A stretch of DNA of 64,000 nt from Pyropia yezoensis. Lineage: Eukaryota > Rhodophyta > Bangiophyceae > Bangiales > Bangiaceae. The position numbers and the translations under genes were made by a program. Every line of letters starts with the position of its first letter. Positions within the stretch are counted from its first letter, which is position 1. This document shows, in pieces, positions 52,465 through 61,726 of the stretch. Under the pieces are notes generated by a model. The model saw only the letters and a program-made list of their open reading frames with translations, was not told the DNA's origin and did no database searches. The stretch is taken from NCBI GenBank assembly GCA_009829735.1, contig CM020619.1, positions 8,670,375 through 8,734,374 on the forward strand, in the 5' to 3' direction.

Positions 52465-52664
52465 TAGCGCTGCTGCCACCACCGTAGCGCAGCTGCTGCC
52501 GCTGTAGTGCTGCTGCCAACGTCGTAGCGCTGCTGCCGACGTCATAGCGCTGCTGCCGACGTCATAGCGCTGCTGCCGACGTCGTAGCGCTGCTGCCGAC
52601 GTCGTAGCGCTGCAGCTGACATTGTAGCTCTGCTGCCGCTGCCGGAGCGCTGGCCTTGCCACTC
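52465..52664. repeat. 20-bp tandem repeat, ten units
   Basis: Units of form TAGCGCTGCTGCCGACGTCR start every 20 bp exactly (52465, 52485 ... 52645). The middle five are nearly identical and the outer ones diverge. A 20-bp period is not a multiple of three, so it is not protein-driven. Each core unit carries GACGTC. It lies about 460 bp upstream of the NT-C2 gene. Confidence 0.9.
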
Positions 52665-53126
52665 GTCGGTGACAGCCTCTGGCGACGGTAGCTACGGCGG
52701 AGACGGAGTCGACGCCGACAACGCAGGCGCCACGTGCCGCAGTGAGTCTTTACAGCCGGTGGGCGTCCCGTGGGGCGGGCGTCGGCCGGAGGCTGCACCT
52801 GACGTCCAGCCGCCCCTCGCCGGGCGGAAGTGCTCGTTGTCGTGACCACTGCTGCCGCCTCTGCCACAGTTGCGTCTGCCGGCACCGCCACGGTCTTTTC
52901 TGTTGCCGCCGCCGTTGCCACCGCTGCTGCGGCTGCCTCTGCCACCCTCGCTGCTGCGCTCGCAGTCCAAGCCTCCGGCGAGGGGCAGCCGGCTGCCATC
53001 TGTGGCGCGTCCCGGCGCACCATCGACTGGTCGGCGGCGGGAGCGGCGATACCGCACCGAGAGACCCATCCGCCCCCCCCCACCCCTTCCTGTTCCCGAG
53101 GGTGCTCCCCTTCCCTGTCGCCCACC

Positions 53127-56100
53127 ATGCCAGCGGCTATTAAGGCGGCCCTGGCGACGGGCAAGACAATAGCGTCGCGGTCGTCCAAGGTTGCTTCTAG
53201 GCGACACAAGGTCTCCCACACCTTTCAGTTTGTGCTGACACCGACGCGACTGGTGGGGGCGGCCGGCGGGTTCTACAAGCTGAAGTTTACGCGGGGAGTC
53301 AAGGTTGCGTGTTCCCCCGTGCGGGAGATTACCCCGTCCATGGCCCGAGAGCAGGGGATGGTGTACTCCGATGCCGAAGGCCGCATGTCGCTGCTGGCGA
53401 CCCTGTATCGGGAAGAGGATGTGGATGGTGGCGGGGATTCCGGCGGAACGGGCACCAAGAGTGGCGGTCGCGCCAGCCGGTCGTCGGCGACGTCGCCGGG
53501 GCGAGTCAACGGCTCTGGCCCGCCCGCAGGCCTATCCGCAAGCGCTTTTGACTCAAAGGACGCCAAGCTTAGCCTCGTTCGCGTGGCGGTGGGGAAAAAG
53601 ACCGAGGCGACCGTCGGCAAGGTCCACTTTAACCTTGCTGAGTTTGCACGAATGCCGTCGGGGGACACCCCCACCACCCTGCGGCTGTCTGAAAAGGCAT
53701 CCGTGGAGCTGGTCATCGGCTGTGTGTACGTGCCCAGCAAAGGTCGGGCGTCAAGGAAGGGCAGCGACGACAGCTCCCGCCTCAGCGGACTGTCGCTGGG
53801 CAGCATGGCGTCGTCGGCTGCGGCCACGGACGTGTCTGTTCGGACGGTTGACTTTCCTGGATTTGGCATCAAGGGACGCCGTTCCGGCGGTGGCACTACC
53901 AGCCGGGCCATGGCATCGGCGGCGGCGGCGGTGGCCGCTGCTGGCGGGACGGGGGGGCTCCCGCCACCACCGCCGTCGCCCTCAGCCTCCTCTACCACCT
54001 CCTCGACGGCCCGCAAAGTCAGTTTCTGGTCCAAGTCAAACGACCAACGCGAGCCATCGCCCCCACAATTGCCACCATCGTCCCCCCTCACGCCGTCGTC
54101 TCTCAGGTCTGCGACCAGCAGCCAGCAAGCGTCGTCTCCTTTGGCTTCAGGGCTGTTACCTGCCAGCGCTGGGTCCAGCGGCCGCTGCACCGCGCCAGGG
54201 TGTCAACACAAGGACGAGCGCATCGCAACCCTGACTGCAGCGCTGCAAGCGGCGACCGCTGCCACCGAGGCGGCTGCTGCGCGCTCCCGCCTTCGTGACG
54301 GTGTTATCCGGGAGCTTCGTGAGCGTTGCGAGTGGGCCGACACCCCCTCCGGTCCGGGGGAGGGCGAAGACATGGCACGGGAGGGCGGCGCCGCCGCAAA
54401 ACTCGGGGGAGGGAGCGGCGGTGCCACGGCTGCCGATGTGGCTCGCTTGATGGCCGAGCGTGACAGTCTCGCCGAAGCGCTCCGCGTCGCCGAAAAAGCT
54501 GCGTCAGCCGCGGCGTTGGCGGCTGCTGGCTGTGGCGGCGGCAAGGGCGAAGGTGTCGCTGCCGTCCTCCGCGCTCAAGACGGGCTGATGCGGGAAAACG
54601 CGTCGCTGCGGCGGGAAGTGGATGAGCTGTCGGCAGCGAACGAGGAGCTACAAGACGTGGTCGACACATCGGGACCTGGTGGCTCCTTGCCTACGGCCGG
54701 TGGCGGTCTGGGCAGCGGTGCCGCCGGCGAGAAAGCGTTGGCTGCAGCGCGCGCCCGAGCGGCGACGCTAGAGCGCCAGCTGGCCGACGCGCGCGCGGCG
54801 GCAGACGTGGCCGCCACCCGCGCTGCCGCCGACGTTCGGGCGGCCGTGGCCAAAGCCGACTGTGCTGAGGCATCGACTGAGGCCGTACAAGCACAGCTGG
54901 CCGACGCGCTCGACGCCCTCGCTGGGGCACGCCAGGAAGCAGACGCCGCCCACGCTGGTGCCGCTGCAGCAGGCGTTGCTGTCGCCCGCAATCGCAGTGC
55001 GCGATCCACCAAGCAGGCGCTTGCCGACGCGGCCGACGCGGCAGCGGCGTCGGCGGCAAACGAGGGAGCCCTGCGGGCGACGGTGGAGATGGGCCAGGCC
55101 CGCTTGGCCGCCGCCAAGGCTGAGGCCGTCGCCGCCCGCGCTGACGCCCGCGCTGCACAGGTAGCTGTGGAGGAGGCACGGGGGGAGGCGGCAGTGGCCA
55201 AGGCTGCCGTCCGCGCCGAGCGCGAGGCGGTCGCCCGCGCTGAGGAGGCGCGGGTGGCCGCCGAAGCCACTGCTGCAGAGGCGGTGGCAGCGGCAGCGGC
55301 CACGTCTGGCGACCGCGAGTCCGTGCGCGAGTCCAAAAAGAACCGGTCGGCGGGCGGGGCGGACGGCAGGGGTGGCGAAGGCAGCGATGCCCTCCGTGCC
55401 GAGTGCGATAAGTTCCGAGCACAGGTGCGGGCATTGGAGACGACTCTGGCTGCTGCTCGCGATGGAGGGGGCGGCCGCGCCCGTCGTGCCGAGGCTGAGG
55501 CCGCCCGCCTGCGAGAGACGGTGGCGAATCTTGAGGCCGAGCTGGCGGCACAGAACGGTGAGGGTGACAGGGGCGGCGTTGGCGGTGGCAACGGTGGTGG
55601 CGGCGGCCGCCGCCCCCCGCTGCCTGGCGGCGTCACGGACGAGCGCATCCTGATGGAGCTGCTTGAAACCAAGTTGGCGCTCGCGTCGGCGGTCGAAGCC
55701 AAGCTCCAGCTCGAGTATGCCATTGGCCAGGTGCAGCGTGGGGGCGACCGCCGACTGGCTGGCAAGCTGGCGGAGCACGCGTCCAAGTTGGAGGTGCGGC
55801 TGACGGCGGCCAACACGGAGCTGCAGACCCTCCGCGCGAGGGAGGTGGAGGCTGCCGCCGCGGTTGCCGCGGGTCGGGTGCGGGAGTCGCGGCGCAAGGC
55901 GGGGGGCAAGCGGGGCGCCGCGGATCCCACCGCCGCCGTCCGGGGGGGCAAGCAGGAGGGGCGAAAGGCCGCTGTAGCGGCCGTGGCGTCGTCGTCGGCT
56001 GGCGGCCGACAGAGCGGCGCCCGCGGCGGGGCGGGGGGGCAAGCGGCGCAGGCAGGCGACAGCAGCGAGGATGACGCTGAAATGGACGGCGGCAGCGGCG

Positions 56101-56405
56101 GCAGCGACGGCGGCAGCCGCGGCGGCTCTGCGTCCGACGACGACGTTGGCGACAATGGCTGGGCGTCTGGTGGTGGCGGCGACGGGGGCGGGGACGCCCC
56201 GTGGGATGAGGAAGCGGCCGCATCCGACGATGGCGACGCCCGGCTGGACGAGGACGACGACGAGGACGGCTCTGACTCGGACGCCCCGCCACCGGCGGTG
56301 CAGGTCCACCGCGACCGCGGGCGGTCGTCCATGCGGCGCGTCAACAGCCGCGTGCGCTTTGCGTCGCCCACGCGGGACTCGACGAGCAGCGACGACGAGG
56401 GGTAG
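53127..56405 (+). CDS. NT-C2 domain protein with long coiled coil
   Basis: 1092 residues, no intron, ATG in CCCACC-ATG-C. Residues about 30-200 form an NT-C2 (EEIG1/EHBP1-type) domain: V-S-H-T-F-Q-F-V-L-T opening, L-K-F-T-R-G-V-K-V, then G-K-V-H-F-N-L-A-E-F-A and V-E-L-V-I-G-C. It has an internal Gly/Ser-rich insert near 105-140. A Ser/Pro-rich linker follows. Residues about 360-915 are heptad-like, Ala/Glu/Arg-rich coiled coil broken by Gly-rich gaps. The C-terminal 150 residues are basic, then acidic (D-E-D-D-D-E-D), ending in a short basic/Ser tail. NT-C2 proteins tether membranes, actin or organelles in animals and plants. The exact role here cannot be named. Confidence 0.8.
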   Translation: MPAAIKAALATGKTIASRSSKVASRRHKVSHTFQFVLTPTRLVGAAGGFYKLKFTRGVKVACSPVREITPSMAREQGMVYSDAEGRMSLLATLYREEDVDGGGDSGGTGTKSGGRASRSSATSPGRVNGSGPPAGLSASAFDSKDAKLSLVRVAVGKKTEATVGKVHFNLAEFARMPSGDTPTTLRLSEKASVELVIGCVYVPSKGRASRKGSDDSSRLSGLSLGSMASSAAATDVSVRTVDFPGFGIKGRRSGGGTTSRAMASAAAAVAAAGGTGGLPPPPPSPSASSTTSSTARKVSFWSKSNDQREPSPPQLPPSSPLTPSSLRSATSSQQASSPLASGLLPASAGSSGRCTAPGCQHKDERIATLTAALQAATAATEAAAARSRLRDGVIRELRERCEWADTPSGPGEGEDMAREGGAAAKLGGGSGGATAADVARLMAERDSLAEALRVAEKAASAAALAAAGCGGGKGEGVAAVLRAQDGLMRENASLRREVDELSAANEELQDVVDTSGPGGSLPTAGGGLGSGAAGEKALAAARARAATLERQLADARAAADVAATRAAADVRAAVAKADCAEASTEAVQAQLADALDALAGARQEADAAHAGAAAAGVAVARNRSARSTKQALADAADAAAASAANEGALRATVEMGQARLAAAKAEAVAARADARAAQVAVEEARGEAAVAKAAVRAEREAVARAEEARVAAEATAAEAVAAAAATSGDRESVRESKKNRSAGGADGRGGEGSDALRAECDKFRAQVRALETTLAAARDGGGGRARRAEAEAARLRETVANLEAELAAQNGEGDRGGVGGGNGGGGGRRPPLPGGVTDERILMELLETKLALASAVEAKLQLEYAIGQVQRGGDRRLAGKLAEHASKLEVRLTAANTELQTLRAREVEAAAAVAAGRVRESRRKAGGKRGAADPTAAVRGGKQEGRKAAVAAVASSSAGGRQSGARGGAGGQAAQAGDSSEDDAEMDGGSGGSDGGSRGGSASDDDVGDNGWASGGGGDGGGDAPWDEEAAASDDGDARLDEDDDEDGSDSDAPPPAVQVHRDRGRSSMRRVNSRVRFASPTRDSTSSDDEG

Positions 56406-57225
56406 GCGCTGCGGGCTTGGGGAATGATGTCCATTGGGGCAGGCGGCGTGGCTGGCTGTTACGCGGCGGCGGGTGGCGGCGCTCTGTACGGCGGGCTGTG
56501 GTCCACCGCCCACCTCCTCGACGCCGGGGGTTGGCACGGTGTCCACGGTTGTACCGGACGCAGGGCACTGCCCGCGGGAGGGGAGCCAAATCCATTGACA
56601 TTCCTACCCGCCTGTTGCCAAGCGACATGCTGCCGCCGCCGCCTCTCTTTTTCTCATCTGTCTGCGCGGTGCTGGGCAGAGACGGCCGGCAACGTGGACG
56701 GGTGGAGGTCACTCCCTCCCGCGCTTCCCCCTCTCCCCACCCCCCTATCCGCGCCCGTGTAGCCCCGCGTGCCCCCCCCCCCCCCCCCCCTCACCCCCAG
56801 CTCCGTCGAATACCACAAGTGCGCCCGCGTCAGCGCCGCGTCCACCGCTACTGTTCCCCACCAGTCACCCCTTGGCAGGTACGGTACCCGTGTACCGGAG
56901 CAGTCACGAGGCAAGTCAGTCCCTTCAAAGAGGGTTCCCCCCTTTTTTTTTTTTTCAGTGCTGTGCAGCGACTCGTGTGTGGACCTTTGCAACGTGGCGC
57001 GTCCACCTTCAAAAGTACAGAGTACTCTACTCGCTTGTTGAGTACTGTACGTAGGTGCTCTTTCGTCATGGTCACGCGGTTACGCGGCAGCCGCCGCCGC
57101 CGCGCCCACCCCGCTCAAGCGGTGCTTCCCGCCACATCGTCGGCGACGCCACGGCGCCCGTTATCGATCGCCGGCGCCCCCCCCCCAACCCCCCCCCCAC
57201 CCCCCCCCCCACCCCCCCCACCCCC

Positions 57226-57264
<39 letters not shown>

Positions 57265-57507
57265 CTCGCCGTGCCGTGGCCGCCCGCCCCGACGGCCGCG
57301 CGCGTCACGCCCGCGCGGCGCGGGCGGGGTGGGCGGCACCGGCGGCAGGCGGCCGCCAACGGTCGGTCGGCGCCGCCGCCGGCCGGGGGCCCCCGCGCGT
57401 CGGCCCTGCGACACGGACACGGCGTGCCGTGACGCCCCCCGCCCGGCCGCGCCCCGCCGCCCGCGGCTGCCGCCGCGGGGCAGCGACGGCCGGCCGTTTC
57501 TGTTTCC

Positions 57508-57538
<31 letters not shown>

Positions 57539-58439
57539 TGGGCGGAGGAGGAGGCGAGGGGGGAAAACGGCCACGGGGGGGGCAGCCGCGCGGGTGCGGC
57601 TCCCGCGCAGCCGCGCGGGTCCCCTGCCCCGCCCGCCACGCCGCGGCGGTGGACCCCCCGCGCGGCCGCGCGCCGTCGGGTGGCGCGCGCAGCGGCGGCG
57701 GCGGCCCGCCGCCCCCTCGCGGCCGTCCCCCCCCCCCCCCCCGCCGCTGCCTGCCGCGGCCGCGGCTTGCCCGCTCTGGCGCCCTGCCACCGGCCGTGTG
57801 CCTCAGCAGGGCGGCCTGCTCCCCTCCCCACCCCCGCCACACCCCGAGCGCGCATCCATGCCAGCGGGCGGCACTCCGTCGCACCCCGCCACACCTCCCG
57901 CCGGACCGTCCTCGTCCGTCCTGGAATACGTCTGGCCCCCGCATCCACTCCCCCTCCCGCCCTTGACGCCCCCCCCCCACGTCCCCTTCCCCGCCCGTGG
58001 TAGCCTCCTCCTCCTTGACACCCCCCCCCCCCCGCTCCCCGCCTCCCCCACCCTGCCAGTCACCGCCACACCCACACGCACGCCACCCACCCCCACCCCC
58101 CCCCCCGGCCCCCCACTGCCATGCCATTCCGTGCCATGGTGCGCGGCCCCGCGCACCGCTGCCCCCCCCCCCCCCCCTGCCCGAGCCCGTCTTCCTTCCC
58201 GTCTCCCACGCCGACTGGGCGGCGCCCTCGTCGGGGCCGTCGGACTGGGACAGCAACGCCGGCCTGCGGGTCCCCACCGACGGCCGCGGCGGTAGCGGCG
58301 GCAGCGGCGGCAGCGGCCGTCGCACCAGCCGCGGCGGGCGCCGCCGCGGCGCGACAGCGTCGGCAGGCTGGGCAACCGCCGCGACGGCGGCGGCGGCGGC
58401 GGCGGCGGGGGCGCCAGACGACGCCCCCGCCCCGCGCCT
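56406..58439. other. C/G homopolymer-rich intergenic region
   Basis: No supported gene. It contains C runs at about 56771-56790, 57180-57226 (broken only by single A or T) and 57227-57263 (37 C), a T10-G21 block (57508-57538) and more C runs near 57730 and 58020. All long frames here translate to Pro/Arg/Gly strings. Confidence 0.6.
57180..57263. repeat. Poly-C tract of 84 bp with a 37-nt pure C run
   Basis: C only, interrupted by five or so A and one T before 57227, then 37 uninterrupted C. Its length in the assembly is not trustworthy. The complementary strand is an extreme G-quadruplex former. Confidence 0.9.
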
Positions 58440-59780
58440 TTGGCGGCGGGCGTCATGGCGTGGGCCGCGGGGGCGGCCGGCCCCCCCCCCCCGGCCCCCT
58501 CCCCCGCCGGACCCTCTGCCGCGGCCACCCCGCCTGACCCCCCCCGGGCCCGCTCCTCCCGGGCCATGTCCTGGGCCACCGCCGCCTCCTCCTCCTCCCT
58601 GTCCGTGACGGTCACCGCGGCGGCGCGCCTCGCCACCGCCCCTCGCGCCGTGGCCGCCGCCGTCGGCCGCGTGCTGTCCTCCCACCGCCCACCGGCCGCT
58701 GGCGACGGCGACGGTGGTGGTGGTGGTGGTGGTGGTGGTGGTGGTGGTGGTGGTGGTGGTGGTGGTGGTGGTGGTGGTGGGGGTGGCGACGGGCACCGTC
58801 GCAGCTTCCGCGCGGGAGGGGGGGCTCGGCGGCAGGGACAGGGTGCCCCCGACGCGGCCGCCGAGGCGGCGGCGGCGGCGGTGGCGCTGGGGTGGGTCGT
58901 CCCTGAGGATGTGGCCGAGCCGCTGCCAACGGTGGCGGGGGGGGTGCCCGCGGGCGGCGACGCTGTCGGCATGGACCACCCGCCCGTGGATGCAGACGTG
59001 GCGGCGGCGGCGGCTGCTGCGGTGGCAGTGGCCGCGGCGGGGGTGGCGGTGATGGGCACGGGGTCGGCGGCTGGGGCGGCAATGCCCGCCACGCGTCCCT
59101 CCCCCCCCCCAGCTTCTCCGGCGGTTCACCCTGCGTACGCGGCGTACGCGTCGCCACTGTCGGTGGACGCGCCCGCCCGTGGGGACGTCGGGCGTGGCGG
59201 CGGCGGTGGCGGTGGCGGCGGCGACTGCGGCAGCTGGGCGGCCTCGGCCGCCCCCGACGACGGCGCCGACGATGTGTTATCGGCGCGCCCCGCCGGCAAC
59301 GAGCCGCCGCCGCCGCTGCCGTCGCCGTCGCCGCCGCCGCCACAGTCGCCACCGCCGCCGCCGCCGTCGCAGCCGCCGCTGCCGGCGGTGGGGGCAGTGG
59401 CCGGGCGGCGGTCGATGCATGGCCGTCTGCCTGCGAGGTTGGATGAAGAAGGGAGACACAGCGAGGCGGGCGGGGGGGCAGATGAGAACGCCGCGCCCGC
59501 GGGTGGCGGTACCGCCGCCGCCGCCGCTGCTGCCGCCCGCCACCGCCGACACGTCGAGTACGTGGTGGACCTTCAGGGTGAAGGGGGGGGTGGGGGGCGG
59601 CCGCGTAGCGGCATCTTGTGTGGGAGCGGGGCTGCTGGTGGGAACGGTGAGGGCGCCGGTGGTGGGGGGGGTGGTGGGGGTGGCAAGGGCCGGCCCGTCA
59701 GCGGCGGCGGTGGCGGCTGTGCCACTGCCCCAGCTCTTGTGGTGGACACGGAGGTGTGGGACACGGCGGGTTGGGTGTGA
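58440..59780 (+). CDS. Doubtful Ala/Gly-rich ORF
   Basis: 446 codons, mostly Ala, Gly and Pro, with an internal Gly run from the GGT microsatellite. A few stretches look protein-like (V-P-E-D-V-A-E-P-L, D-D-G-A-D-D-V-L-S-A-R, R-H-V-E-Y-V-V-D-L-Q-G). No domain, no clear start context, and large open frames exist on the other strand too. Kept only as a possibility. Confidence 0.2.
   Translation: MAAGVMAWAAGAAGPPPPAPSPAGPSAAATPPDPPRARSSRAMSWATAASSSSLSVTVTAAARLATAPRAVAAAVGRVLSSHRPPAAGDGDGGGGGGGGGGGGGGGGGGGGGGGGGDGHRRSFRAGGGARRQGQGAPDAAAEAAAAAVALGWVVPEDVAEPLPTVAGGVPAGGDAVGMDHPPVDADVAAAAAAAVAVAAAGVAVMGTGSAAGAAMPATRPSPPPASPAVHPAYAAYASPLSVDAPARGDVGRGGGGGGGGGDCGSWAASAAPDDGADDVLSARPAGNEPPPPLPSPSPPPPQSPPPPPPSQPPLPAVGAVAGRRSMHGRLPARLDEEGRHSEAGGGADENAAPAGGGTAAAAAAAARHRRHVEYVVDLQGEGGGGGRPRSGILCGSGAAGGNGEGAGGGGGGGGGKGRPVSGGGGGCATAPALVVDTEVWDTAGWV
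58713..58785. repeat. GGT microsatellite
   Basis: About 23 uninterrupted GGT units (ACC on the other strand). Confidence 0.95.
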
Positions 59781-60412
59781 GTGGGTGCTCGGGGGGCGGG
59801 CCTGGGCGGGTGGGTCGGCGGGCGTATGAGTGGGTGGGGGTGGTGGCGGGCGGGCGGGCGGGCGGGCGAGTGGGTGTTTCAGTCCCCCCCCCCCGCCAAG
59901 GGGAAAAAAGGATGCTTTTTTTGGACAGCGCGACCGCCTGTCTTGTCCTCTACCCCGCTGTGTGCTACGCCGAGGTGCCAGTGTCAGTCGGGTTTGGGAG
60001 CGCCCACAGGCAGCAGGGTGCAGTCGTGGTGGTGGAGCACCGCGCCTGGCGCGTGTGGGGTGCGCGCTCCCACCCGCTGCGCAAAAACGCCCAAGACACA
60101 CTGGACAGCAGGGCATGGCCACGGGCGCTGCGGCGGCAACGGCAGCGGTGGGCGGTCCCCCCGCCCTGTCAGAGACAAGTGGTCTGTGGGGAGCGGCAGC
60201 GTCCGTCGTGCGTGGCAGGCGGCAAAGGTCAATGGGTGACCCCCGCCCCTACCCCGTCCCCCCCCATTCGTGGACGTTAACCGCGGCTGTCTGCGCCCCA
60301 TCAGAGGCGGTGGCGGCGGCGGCAGTGGGCGGCACGGCCTCCCCCCCCTCCAGCCCCCCCCACCCCCCCCCACCCCCATCCCCCCCTCCCCATACTCCCC
60401 TCCCCTCCCTCC
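59781..60412. other. Short intergenic region downstream of the PsbQ-like gene
   Basis: No supported gene. GGGC repeats near 59850-59872 and C runs near 60345-60400. Confidence 0.5.
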
Positions 60413-61084
60413 TCACTCGAGCACCTCCAGCAGCCCGTCGAGCGCCTCGAGCGCGTCTGCCAAGTACAGCCGGGGCGTCGCGTAGTCGACCTTGACGCCC
60501 AGCGCGACGCGGCTCTCGTCCACAAACACGTTGCCATACACCGCCCCGTCCAGCAGCTTGAGCGCTGTCAGCAGGTCCTCCCGCAGGCCCGCCCCCCCCC
60601 CGCCACCACCACCGCCGCCGCCGCCGCCACCGTCGGCCGCCGCCAGCGCGTCGCGGGTGGCGGTGCGGACGCCGCCGCGGACGCCGCCAACGGGCTCCGA
60701 CGCGAGCACCGTCCGCACCGCATCCCACCGCGACGCGTCAATGAGGGCGTCCACGTCGGCAAGGCGGGCGCGGGCGGCGGTCAGGCGGGCGACCGACGAC
60801 GCCAGGGGGGGGGGGGGGGGGGCCGTGGGGGGGGGGGCGGCGGCGAAGACCGCGACGCCGCCGCGGCGGGGGGAGGGGGGGGGAGGACGGCCATGGCAGC
60901 GGCCGCCGCAGCGGCGGCGGCGGCGGCCAGGGCGGCGCGCCGGGTGGTGGTGGGGTGGCGGCCGCCGCCGGCGGTGGGGGGGGAACGCGGGGGGGGGGGG
61001 GGGGGGCCCCCCCCCCACCCGTACCCCCACCGCGAAGGCGCGGCGACGGTAAACGGGCGGGGTGGGCAGCACGGAAAACGCCAT
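60413..61084 (-). CDS. PsbQ-like thylakoid-lumen protein, frame disturbed by G runs
   Basis: ATG 61084 (M-A-F-S-V-L-P-T-P-P-V) begins a plastid-transit-like stretch. The C-terminal 150 residues, in the same frame, form a helical domain: L-A-D-V-D-A-L-I-D-A-S-R-W-D-A-V, L-R-E-D-L-L-T-A-L-K-L-L-D, then L-Y-L-A-D-A-L-E-A-L-D-G-L-L. The order and spacing recall the PsbQ four-helix family (L-I-D...W...V ... LD ... A-L), the extrinsic photosystem II subunits. Between them another frame (about 60840-60985) reads T-R-R-A-A-L-A plus a long Ala core, the twin-arginine lumen signal expected there. It is bounded by two 18-nt G runs (60989-61006 and 60805-60822), so the annotated single frame is probably wrong in the middle. 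The family match is by eye and tentative. Confidence 0.5.
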   Translation of the reverse strand: MAFSVLPTPPVYRRRAFAVGVRVGGGPPPPPPAFPPHRRRRPPPHHHPARRPGRRRRRCGGRCHGRPPPPSPRRGGVAVFAAAPPPTAPPPPPLASSVARLTAARARLADVDALIDASRWDAVRTVLASEPVGGVRGGVRTATRDALAAADGGGGGGGGGGGGGAGLREDLLTALKLLDGAVYGNVFVDESRVALGVKVDYATPRLYLADALEALDGLLEVLE

Positions 61085-61726
61085 GGCGAAGAGAGGCCGG
61101 AGCGGGGTGTGGCGGCAGCGAAAACGGGAGCAGGGGGGAAAAGAAGGGAGCAGGGGAAAGAGAAGGGCGCAGTGGGCAGGGAAGGGAGGGGCGAGGCGAG
61201 GCGGTCGCGGAGGCGGCTGACCAACATCCACGTGGTCTGCTGTCGTGGGTCGGTGGCGACCGAGATCCGACAGGCGACCCCGGTCGACTCTCCCTTGGAC
61301 CTTGATCTGGGCGGCATCCCCTCGTCTTGCAACGACTCGGCACGCTGGCTCTGTGTCACCGAGACCGCCGCCGCTGGCTGCCATCTGGTATGTATGTACA
61401 TACATAGTTATGTAGCCAGAGTGCCGCCTGGCCCAGGTGGCGCCTGGCCGGTGGGGCCACAACTGAGAGAGGGACCCCCCACGGAAGCCGGGACTCCACA
61501 CCCACCCCCCGCCCTACCCGCTACAGTCCCTGCCGCTGTGCGCGTCTCTGTCCCGCCCTCCGCGCTCACGTTCCGCCCTGTCTCATCTTCCCGCCGCCGC
61601 CTCAGCGTCCTCACCCTGCCAGGCCCTCCCTGAGGCCGGCCAAAGCCCTCGTGGTGTCACCCAAGGCGCCACCCGCGCGCGCGCCGCCGCGTCGGTGCGC
61701 CCCCCGCCCCACCCCCCGTTCCGGCC
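61085..61726. promoter_or_regulatory. Divergent promoter region between two genes
   Basis: 642 bp separate the ATGs of the minus-strand PsbQ-like gene and the + strand GGCT-like gene. It holds a palindromic GTATGTATGTACATACATA at 61388-61406. No certain TATA box. Confidence 0.4.

Noticed and set aside
57072..59129. 685-codon minus-strand ORF through the poly-C and GGT repeats
   Set aside because: Translation is mostly Gly, His and Arg repeats created by homopolymers and microsatellite.
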